From contig NC_133955.1 in NCBI RefSeq assembly GCF_031877795.1, forward strand, positions 2,418,001-2,482,000: a stretch of DNA of 64,000 nt, written 5' to 3'. The stretch comes from Strix aluco. Taxonomy: Eukaryota; Chordata; Aves; Strigiformes; Strigidae. The notes under the pieces were generated by a model, which saw nothing but the letters and a program-made list of their open reading frames with translations, was not told where the DNA came from and made no database searches. A program made the position numbers and the translations under genes. Shown piece by piece: positions 28,901 to 40,900 of this stretch (position 1 is the first letter of the stretch; each line of letters starts with the position of its first letter).

Positions 28901-31900
28901 TATCCTGAATATGCAGCCCATCCACAAACTGTTACCTCTCTTTATTCCCATTTCCATCTCACATTAAGGGCATGCAGAGCAGCACAGACTCTGGAAGAGA
29001 TGCACAGGATAATTCCCCTTCCTCCTGTAAACTGATCTTTTATTCCTAGCCTTTGTTTTCTCTCTTTCAGGCAGTAATTAATCAACGATAAGATCTCTCT
29101 CTATTTCACAACAGCTTTGTTTCTTAGGGTTTCTACAGAGAGACCTTGTCAAAAGCATTTTGGAAATCCAAACACACCACCTCAACCAGATTTCTACTCT
29201 CCATATGCTTGTTGACTCTTTTGGGCTTATCATTTCCCAGGTTCTTCTTGGAGTCCTTTTTGCAAACTTGCATCATATGAAGAATTGTCACTTCCCTGGA
29301 CAAGGACATGGTCCTGCTGCAGGGATGGTCCTCTAGTAGTTGGATTAAGTGATATGTTATACACAACGGATAATAGCTTAGTGGCTTCATATGCCAGTTC
29401 CCCCTGAACAAATAGCAACTGGTGCTGAGGACCCAACACTTTTCATTGGTCTGAGCACCTCTGGAACCTCTTTTGTCTGAGCTGAATTTTTATTTTAAGA
29501 GATCTTTGTACAGGAAGGACTGAAGGCATGCAGACACAGCACTGCTGAGAAGCAATACAAAACTGTTCAGCACACAATGGCAAAACTGGGACAGATCTGT
29601 CATCTGAAACTATTTAGTTGAGTTGTATCCAAGACTCAGATTCTCCCAATACTCCCCAGAAAAAAACCCCCATGGTACTGTGTGCTCCCTGAATACGGCA
29701 TATATCTATTACAGTGATTTATGATTGAGAGGAGAAAGCACACAGGCCACCCCATAATAAAAGATGATATGTCACAATGAACAATGTATCTTTCTTTCAA
29801 TTTTGAAATAATTAGGATTTAAATTCCACTGAATCATCACTTTTCAATTTTCTTTATTAAAAGTCCCCCTGCTCCACAGATACAATATGCAGAAGTTTGC
29901 CTAAGTTCTATCTGTCTGCAGCAAATACACTCACCCTCATGCACCCCCCTCTCTAAATATATTCCACCTTCCAGTTCCAAGCATACGAGGAAAGACTGAG
30001 GAAGATGTGTGTGAACAGGGAAGGGATGCAAAGTCCAGGAGGAGAGGTGCAGATAATCCCACCTGAAGTCGGAAGGCTCATGGACTGAGCCTTTGCGCAG
30101 CCACTAACACACCCAGTATCTGAGATGCAGCTCACCTCACACTGGGGATGGTACTTGGATCAAAAATACAGACTCCGAGCAGCCGCAGGGGACTCGCCAC
30201 CTCTCAGCTTTCCCCCCAAATTAATTAGACTGAGAGAAACTAAGTGACAGAGGGTCTGGGAAGCAAATGGCAGTGGGTTGGCAAGTGACACGTGGACTGG
30301 AGACAAGCTCAATAGCTCCAGGGCAGTCCAAAGCCCTGGAGTGGGTTTGGTCCAGAAAGCATCTGGGCCACCCCGGCATGGCACACACACCTAGGGGATG
30401 CAGGAGCAGCCAGCACATGGTGGATCTGCCCAAGAACAGCAAACAAACAGGAGTCAGATCCCACGCAGGGCTATCAAAAGGAATACAGAGTAAGAAGTCG
30501 TTGAACAGTGTTGTTTGCCTCACCAGTTCCTTCTCCTTCTAGCCAGAGGCTATTCAGCTTGGTCCAAGAGAGGGACTTAAGCTGCCAAAACCTGCTCTGC
30601 CCTCACTGCCCTGCTTGCAGAAAGGCTGGTCTACAAACCACGGGAGCTGCTTAGTCCTACCTACCAGCCAGGTTTCCTCACCTGCTGGCAGGAGCAGTTG
30701 CTTTGCCTGCACACAGGTTTGGCACTCAAAGCTGCTTCTTAAACCCAGCTCCCCAGGATAGCATCCTTCTGCCGGGCACAGGCTGGTCAGAGGGGGCCCA
30801 ACAGCCCTGTCTGACTTGTCACAAGTTTGTGTGGGTGATAAGGTTAAGCAGAGCTGGACCCCACGACATGCTTTTTGCAAGGACACAAGCTAAGCCCTGC
30901 TGACTTACGGCTGCTCATTCTTGCAGCCAATCCACAGAAACCGTGCAACCATCACTCAGCGGCTGCTTTCAACAGCTACAGCTACTCATCCCCCTCCAGA
31001 GCCCAATCCATACCCTAGTGCCTCCTGCACCCCCTTTCCATACTCAGAAGGCACTGAGCAACAGTTAATATTTGAATTGCAGCAGCGATTAAACCAGTAG
31101 CTGGACTGAAAGTGAAAAGGGCTCCACGAAAGTGGACTCAAGCCAAAAATGAGAGTTCAGCTTGTTTGACAGCATTTCCTACAGTGTCAGCCATTCTGCA
31201 CATGGGAGCAGCAAGATGCGTTCTTCGGCAACTGGAAGACAATTGCTAAGCAAGCCCATTCATAAAATGAAGGCAGCCAAGAAAGATAAGATAACACCCT
31301 TAGCCTTAAGAGCCACTGATGTCTGTACTGAAAGATGGGTAAGAAGCATTTACCAAAGTGGTAGCAAGAAACAGAAAAATCCCCAGTTATCATCTCCCTT
31401 GGGAGATATACCTGGCAGCACTACTTATTGCGTGCCTCCTCCTGAAGAAAAGAGGTCATGACATGCCTTAAAACTGAACTGGTGCTGACAGATAAGCCGT
31501 TTTGAATCATTGGTTAAGTCATTGTGCAAGTTTGCACCAAAAAGTAGGGAAGGCATCACAGGTATGAGACGACAGCAATTGCTCACTAACTGTGTTCCTG
31601 CAAGACCGAACTCTGAAGGAGTTAAGAGACAAGTCAACTAGAAAGAACCGCTCCTATTTCCCTCCCGGCAGGAACCTCACCTTAAAACTTAAATTTTTTA
31701 GAAGGAAAAAAAAAAAAAAGAAAACAGCAAAAAAACAGGGAAATAAGGAAATCAGGAAAACACCGAGGAAAACACCCTAGAAACATTTAGTTTGCTGTGC
31801 ACAGGAGTGTCTGACAGTCGCTGCGAAGAACTACGGGCAAGTGAGACTGAAGTTTCATGCAGTCCCACAACTACAGAAGTGCTGCAGCCGAGGAGGCTGG

Positions 31901-34900
31901 TACGACAAAATGGGCACATGCTAGAAGGAACGGACTAAGGACAGTTCCCAGGAAAAGCAGACTGGTCCTGCTAGCTACACTGCACAGCACCAGAGCCCCA
32001 ACCCAGGGAATAAAGCGGAAGGAATGTCCAGGGATCACTTTAGGGGCCAGGCAGGATGCAGACTCGGCTGAGGACGAAGCTGGCTGATGTCACTGCAAAG
32101 TCACTGCCATCTTTCAAAGGTCATGGCGACAAAGGGAGGATCCTGATGACATGCAAACACCACCCATCATGTAAGAAGGATGCAGGGAACTACGGGCCTG
32201 TCAGTCCCAACTTAGTTGTCTTAGTAAATCTTCCTGATAGCTATTTCCAGCCACATGCAGGAGGTGGTGGTGACTGGGAACAGCCAGCATGGATTTACCA
32301 GTGGCAAATCCTGCCTAACTTGATTGCCCTCCACAATGAGAAGCAGGCTGGGTGGATGATGGGAGAGTGAGCGTGGTACACCTTTGACACCATCTCTGAC
32401 AGTATTCTTAACAGGCAGATTGGCGAGAGCTGGACTACAGAAGCAGACGATAAGGCGATGGAAAACTGTCTAGAATATCAGGCTCAGAAGGTGATCAGCC
32501 GTACAAAGTCCAGCTGGCAGCTGATTACCTGCCATCCCTCAGGGTTGATACTGGGGCCAATATAATTCAATGTCTTTGTTAACAAAGCTGATTAACACCA
32601 ATTACGGGACAGAGAGCACTCTCAACAAGTTTGCAGATGGTATCAAACTGGTTGGCATGGCTGGGGCAGGAGATCCTTCTCAGAGGGACCTACACAGGCT
32701 GGAGAAGTGGCCTGACAGAGAGCTTGTGAAGGTCAGCCAAGGCAAAGGGAAAGTCCTGCTCCTAGGACAGAATAACTCCTTGCAACAACACAGACTGGGG
32801 CAACTGGCTGTAAAGCAACACTGCAGAAAAAGACCTACCAGGTTCTCAGGGAGACAGAGCAGACAGATGAGAGGCAGTCAAGGTAACTGCTTTTATGGAC
32901 TATCAATACAACTCTCTGGAAGAGACTCTGACACACAATGTTGACTTTCTGCTTCTCAAAAGTCTTTGAAACAGTAATTTTGAACACAACTCCTACCTTT
33001 CAAAGCTTGTCCATGGTACACAGATTCCCCTAAAAGCTAACAAGACTGATGGGAATACCAGCACACAGTAAGTCGAGCTGGCTGGAACCTGGCGTGGTTC
33101 AGTCGGCTTCCTAAGAACATAGTGAGGCAGCACGAAGCAAGACAAGAACTGAAAGCCAACACCAAGTGATGAAACCAGCTTTGAAGGTTTAACCTATATG
33201 CTACCTCCTTCAGAATTAAGTCAGTGGCACTTTCTAGCCTTCTCTAGAGAGCACTATTTCAGCTCAGTATTCATAATTCTGCTTGAAATACTTGCTGCAG
33301 GTTGCTTAAAAACCACCTCTTGCATCAAAAAAGGAAGATGTTGTGGTAACAGCCTAGGACGTGGCATTTTGCATGTACATCAAGTTGCTTTGAAAGCGTC
33401 TTTGCCAGTGTAATAATTTTTGGTAACTGAAAGGCTTATATTAATGCAACATGTAGATCATACCAATAGTACGAACATCACTTGGGATGTTGATTAAAAG
33501 ACTCAAGCAAGGGCACGTGGCTTGCTAGCACAGGAACTTCTGCTGGCATGATCACACCGCTTTAAAAAAATTAAATCAGACACTTGGCAAGTTCGTAGTG
33601 TTTGTATGACTGTCGCAGGTGCAGTTAAACTCCTACCCAGGCTCAGGATAGGCACCTCTTCCTGGACAGGTGTAGGCTGTGCTAATGCAACCAGTTAGCT
33701 CAGATGTGGTTGTTATCCCCAAAAACACCAAACCTGTCTGCGCTGGAGAGCATGTCATCTCGCTTACAGAAACCAGAGAGCAAATGCGGTAGAAAAATGG
33801 CTTGTTAGATAAAAATTTAGAACATTTCACCCTCCAAAACCACAACAGTGTTTAGGCTATATATTCTGATGATTTCTGTTGGCAGAGGCAGGGTCTCTGT
33901 TGATGATGTAACTCAGAGCAGTGTCCTGGCTATACCAAAACAATTAAAGTAAGCCCCATTACTCACAGCCTGCCGGGTCAGAGTTCACCTGCCCCAGCAA
34001 TCTTCCAAGGGAGAAATCCCTATTAACATGCCTCACACAAAGTATCAAGTTGTCACTCAAGACCAATCCATAATTAGTAATTGTTTTGAGTAAGGCTGAC
34101 AATTCATATGAACTCAAGTCCTGGAACAGGACGAGAAACCCTGCTTCATACTTTAACTTCAGTACAAAACCACTGCAGCAGTACTCCAGCATGCATCAAT
34201 TCAAGCACAAAACCCAGTCTGGTTAATTTAGTGCAGTTCCGTGTGCAGGCCCTACCAGCTTCAAGCTGGTGTACATCCGTTTGGGTTACGGTATTATATT
34301 TACAGGTCCAAACTAAACAGACATAAGCCAGGTTAGGCCAGCAGAGCCCACACACAAAGTTTCATCAGTTCACTAAATCACTACTAGACTCACCTCTTGC
34401 TAAACCAGCAGTTGCATTTAGACAAGGCCTAATACTACAAGTTGTAGCTATCACATGATTTCAGATGTAAAAAAGCATAAAGCTTTGTAACAAAGCCACA
34501 TTAAGTGTCTAAGACAGTGAGGAATGACAAATTATAAATAGGAGGTGGCTTCAGACAGATTCCAGAAATGGATGGTGAGCAATCACTGTGGCAAATCAAT
34601 GCTCCGGCTCAGAGTATCAGAGAGGGGCCAGGTTTAGTTTTACCCTGAAAAGGCAGTGACACATAAAAAGGCTAATGGCAGGTGGTCATTCTGCATTCTG
34701 TACATTTCACAAAGATTTACGAGCAAGGCTGAATGCTGGAAAAGCAATGCTGAAAGTGCTTGTGTCCCTCTGCAAGGTCAGCTTATTGTATTATGGAAAC
34801 ATTTCTGGTGAGACTTAGAAGTTAAGACTCTTCTATTTTTTTTTCAGCTACAGGAAACAAGCTACTAAGAAAAAACAGCATTAAAAAAATTCACACCATT

Positions 34901-37900
34901 TACTCTTAAAGAGTGAATTTCCAGTTATTTTCAGATGAGCAAAGACTATATTTGAGAGCTTAAAGCTGGAAGGAGACTGATCTTTCAAAAATTTAACATG
35001 AAAATATTTAACAAGAGTGCACACAGATTTATTTTCTAAAATACTAGTCATTTGTAAGTACTGTACATTGTAATTATTACGAATGAATGCTGTCATGAGA
35101 AACTGCGTAGGTGTCTGATTCAAGAATTTTGATGTTCATGATTGTCAACAGCTTGATGAGGAAAAAAAAAAAAGAGGCCTGACTCTCGGGATTCAGCTGT
35201 CAGCAGTGCACGATATCATTCTCACTAGCCTGGGAATCTAGAAAAGCTAATTTCCACTGGAAAACACGTTCTAAGAATTAAGTATTTAAGAACGGTCCTG
35301 TCCCACCACAGTAAGAGACGCATCTCTGGAGTGAAGGGAGGAAATAAAATTTGGCACCTATAAGCTGTGCAGGTTGGAGCTCCACCACACAGTCATACTT
35401 TGAAAAGCTCCACCAGAGCAGGCAGATCACATCGCCCTCCATTTTCAAGTTGACAGCAGCTTGAAATGTTTCTCTGCACAGGCCTGTATGGACTACACTC
35501 ACCGTGAAGTTGTTCTTAAATCCATTCATGCTGAAGTGCCCCATAAAAATAAGCACCTAAATCCCCACCAAAGCGTTCCCTCAAAATTCTTATAAACTGA
35601 AATTTTCCCACTAAGGCATATTGAACACCTCCTCCTGCGAGCTGCACCTTTCACGCCCGTGCAGATCAGTTTGCTGCAGCCCAATAAAGGAGATTGCAGG
35701 GACAGCTGTTGCACCTCCCTTCAGAAGGACAGCTGAAAATAAACTGCAGACTCAGATCCCAGGATTTATACTGGGCACCTTCACGCTGGGGCCATACCAT
35801 TATCACTAGGTCAAACAGTTCACTCATTTAGAGAGCTTGCAACTGGAGGGTGGGGGCTGCTATTCCCCTGAAAGGGTCAGGGGTTTTCGCTCAATTTTTT
35901 ATCCGAGCCCTGTGCAAAAATACAATTTTTTAAAAAGCAGAGCAGACATTTCAGAGTACTTAATGCTCCCCCTGCCCTCATTTGTATTCAAAAGTTAGAA
36001 AGAAAAAAAAAAATTCTCAATTTATACAACCACTTACATAATACTCCCCTCTCCAAACCTTCTTAAAAAGACTGTTCTAATATGCACAGTCTGACAGGCC
36101 TTTTTGACTTATGGTATATAATAATCCTCAATTGAGAGCTAGCATACCAACTCAAAAGTCTTATATTTTAGTATTAGTCAGATATTATCTCAGTATATTA
36201 CAACACACAGCACTTAAGATGTCTCACAAGCCCCACAGTACCTAATCTGAATTCTAAGTCTCTAAACCTGTTTGTAATAGAAACAGCTCCCAGCCCCTAA
36301 CACACACCGTTAAAATAAGCAAGAGGCATTATAAATTGCAAAAATAATACTAGGATGACGGTAGTTTCATCTAGGTTACAGCTGAGAGAGTTCTGCTCAC
36401 AAACGTTGCCTTTAATGCTTCAGCAGGTTTCAGCCATGCCAACAGGAGCTGCAAGACACCGCTCTGGAACAGCGACCGTTCCAGGCACTGCATTCATTGC
36501 TCATTCCTGCATTTTTTGCTGAGCTGGCTTTCAATCTTATCAAACAATGTTGATTCAGACAAGTATGCAGCATGAAAGACTTGTCTCCATCTCTAATGCA
36601 GGCCCAAGAATTTTATTTGCAAAAGTCAGAGAGCTTTCAGCATATATTAAGTGTAACAAGGGTTCCCTAAAATACCTTCGCTCCCCAAAGGAGATTTCCA
36701 CGTGGGGCCAGAGCTCTGGACTGCACAGCAGCACTGCTGTAGAGATGAGAACTTTTCCACAGACAGCACTAAGGACCAGGGTCATCACTTCTGGCTGCTG
36801 CCATACAGGAAGTTGTAGCTGAAAATCCTATCAGCTCACTTGCTTGTTTATGGGGAGCAACAGAGCTTGACTCATCTAATCACTAGATAGGATAAACAGA
36901 GGCTGAGGAAGGAAACGATGAAGATGCACATTTCCCATCACAAATATCCATCTACTTACTAAAACAGAGTAGGTTTGCTCCCAGCATCCAGTAGCTGAGG
37001 GAATGCTGTGGTTGGCTTCAGTTTCCAGAAGCCTAACTAACCCGTGGAGAAACTGCCCCCAACCAGAACAAACGGAGACTGTGAGGAGCAGCACTTCTCC
37101 AAGGCTCTAACTCATTTCAGTTCAAGGTTAGTTTGTTTAGTCTAGAGTTAATTCTGCCCACTTAGGAGATTGTTTTGTAATAGAGATGCAAGGGACAGAC
37201 AATTGAACTAACCCACAGGGACAAAACATCAAGCCAAAAAAGGGACTGAGTAAGACAAAAGCAAGAAAATAAAAGCATTAGGTTGGCAAAACAGCACTTC
37301 AGATTTTAACTAGCTTTGTCCAATAAATTCCTAGTGTATTGTAGGTAGTTTCCAAGCTTTCTCACCTTATTGAGTATATACTATTTTATTCCCATTTATA
37401 AGTGAAACACAAAAAAATATTTCACTTACCCTAGTGATAAACCCTATTTTTAACAGTGTCATATTTCAGTTTGATGAGCAGCGTTAAATACAGTGCAAAC
37501 AGCTTGCAACTTCTATTTTCATTGGCAGAAGCATACCTTTGGAAAGAAACTTTGCAGAGTGCGGTGGAAAAGGTATATGACTCTCCCTAGATAACCTTCT
37601 CTTCCTAGGATTAATGTATTTTTAGACAATGCAGCCACCCAATCTTAAAAAATGCAGCCTGATGTATGACACTATCATCACCCATTAAAAGGTCAGATGC
37701 TAAACTACCTTCAAGTACAGCTGTGATGTCCCAAACATATGTGCACGTAGTACCTGCATACTTCATTCAAGAGATTTCATGTCACCGTGCGTTGTGTGGG
37801 ATCCTCACATTTCAAGACACAAACTAGCTTTTACCTTTTGGTGATTAAGAAACTTCTCCTAGAAGCTGTTGCCGTATGAGCACTCCGTGTGGGTAACGAC

Positions 37901-40900
37901 TGTCGGACCTATCTCAGTTATCCCGTAAAACAAACCCAGGCTGCTTCAGCCACTGCTGCAGTTCCAACCCTTTGCTCCATGCTCTCTAGCAGTGATGTCC
38001 GAGCTAGAAAAAAACACCAATCCACATTGGAGTCCTCTCTTTCCTCCCCTCAGTCTCCCAGATTTTGTTCTGGTGTTAGCACCTCGATGGTTCTTCCAAC
38101 AGCCTCCAGACTGCTGCGGTTAGGGCGAGTGGTTTGTAATGTGTTAGCCCTGGCTTTGGTTTTTGGACTGTCCAAAAATTCTGCTGCCTTCTGCTTTGCT
38201 AGGACTGCACACAACATTTGGAAGTGAGTAAAGGGCCAAATTTGCTGAGCGGCAACCAAAAACTGACCAGCCTTAGTTTGACATGGATGCTGCTTTATGA
38301 AGCTCTGAAGAGCACCTACAGCATGCCTGCAGTTTTACAGCTCAGAAGCAGGAAAAACTTAAACTGGGACTGCCAGAGAGGTCACAGCTTCCACTGTGCA
38401 AAGTACCTCACTTCTCATGAAGCAGCTTCGGAATCACCACAGGTGCCCAGCACCTGAAAATAAGCCAAAAGCAAGTGCCAAGCTACTTTAAGAGTACTGT
38501 AAATGACAGAAACTCAGGAGTTATTTCATGAGCAACTCACTTCTCCATAGAACGGGAAGAAGGGAAACAGCGGGTAAATCAAAGGGCAGACAATCAATCT
38601 TTTCTGTTGTCATTGTTCGTGAACCAGTCCGTTTTTAAAGACAAACAAGCACTGCCTATTACATTTGGAAATGCCTTCCCAACTAGAAGCATCAGAATTT
38701 TTTTCCCTTAAGACTCAATTTTCATAAAAGTTCACTCTTTGGTTCCACCTGTTGCTCAGGAGGAAGAGAGAGCATTTCATGCCCACTTCTCACCAACTGC
38801 AAACACAGAAGTTCAGCTGCGACCGATAGTTTGTTTCACCTACTAGTAGCCGTTTTCTTGGTGATTTCTAAATGTTCACTCACACTTAGCTAGTATCTCC
38901 CTTTCCATTCTGCATTAGACACAAGGCCATTGCCAAAAATATACTATATTCAATGAATTTAGTTAATCACTGAAAATATGGGGTTGATGTTCATCCAGAA
39001 GCAATTTGCAGGCACTGAGGTAAAGACACGTGTATAACTGAAGCCACGATACAGATGACAGACCCTGGCCTGTGGCGTAGCTTTAGCTGCACCTGATCCC
39101 TCCAAAGAGGGGGACGACACAAGCTGGAGGCTCAGAAACACCACTTGTCATTTAAAAGGTTATTTTCAAAATACAGCTTCATAGATATAAATAGCAAAGA
39201 CAGCTTCTCACCCCGCAAGTACACAATGGTTCTTAGTCATAGTGGCCCAGATACTAAAGAAAGTGTGACTTTACCTTTGTTGAATGCCATGCAACATTTG
39301 GGGCCACTTCAAACAAACTAACCAAATTCGTAAGATGGGTCTTAGGTTTTGTAGAAGCAGATGTCGACTCTGATAAAGTAAGTCAATTGACTTTGTTAAG
39401 CTTTCCACTACCTGAAAAGACATTTGCTTGGACAGAGCAAATCTAGCTTAATATTATTTAGCCAAAGAAAAAAAAATTTTACCCAATCTTTCCTTCAGCA
39501 AAGCAAACTCTTTTCAATGTGTAGGATTTCCTTCCTCACTGCATGGCCGTTTGGTTTTACAAGTATTAAACGAGAGCAGACGGTCACTACCATCTGCCCC
39601 ACACTCACAGTGTTATGTTGCTAATACTAAGAGAAGTTATTTAAAAAACCCTCACATGTGCTACCTTCATTTCATTTGTCAACCAGCACTCGACGCTCAA
39701 CCTAACTGGACCTCACCTGACACTTTACCATAGACAGTCCCATTTCCCAAGTAATATGAAAACAAACATATTTTGGACATGTTCAATGATAAGGAACTCA
39801 GAACAACCTCTTCAACCATGATAATAAACATTTTCACCTGACACAGATTTATAGATTCAAGACATACAATGAAACTCTGACAAATCAGTGTTTGCTCCAT
39901 TTGGGTGTGCAAGAACATATCAGCACTCAGCACTCTTCGGTGTTGTCCGAGATATGCAGAGGAGAAAATGCTAATACATCAACAGGACATTGGAACAAAG
40001 CTTTTATTAAATTCAAAGTAAGGTCAACCTCCCTTCCTGTAAAGTTTCTGAGGAAACATTTCACGTAAGAGACTTGCTTGTACAGCTAGCATCTGCTTGA
40101 CTACTCACTCATCTAAAAGCTCTTCCAAGTATCAAGCCCTAGGTGTCACTGCTCAATGTTACCCAATACTTAGCTCCTAAGACACAACTCTTTACGTATT
40201 CAGAAATACATCTGCACCCTGCTTGTCAATACATGGCTTGTCATATATTCAAGAAGTTTGACCTTGCAGAGATAATCACCCATTGTCTGACGAGTGTAAT
40301 GCATTTCACGTTATGCTTTTGGCCAAGCGTCACGTTCTGTACATCAGCAATACCCGGATACTTCTGAAGAGATCATAATCAATCCTGGGTGGAAAGCCCT
40401 CAGGAAGTCATCCCAGCTCTACCATACTTCTATCCACCTTAGATTCAGCCTTCTTCCTTGTCAAAATGCTTTCAATAACCAGCTTTTCAGTAACTGGCTC
40501 TTACTAGTGTCCATACAATTATTTATCAGATGATAAATGTATCCATGTTCTATTGGAGATTACTTAAGCAGTGTAACTTATTTGCTATTCCTATTAGAAA
40601 AAAAGCTGAGCTATTACAAAGTTCACTGCTTTGCCAGCTGAAGTCTTATTCAACCTGATGGTCCGTAAGCGCCTGTGCTCTTTGCTTCATAACTTATTTT
40701 TGGAACTCCAGAACAAAATGAATAAATATCACTGCCCGTTGTTCACCGACAGCCATGAGCAAGCGAGCCTGTGAACCGAGCTTGTAAATGTCCCAAATGC
40801 TTCAGTTCAATAATACCAGCCCAGCACAGACGAAAGCCTAATCAACTCAATTACTGTCCTGCTATTTGTGCTATTAAAGCATTATTCTTTACAAACACAT

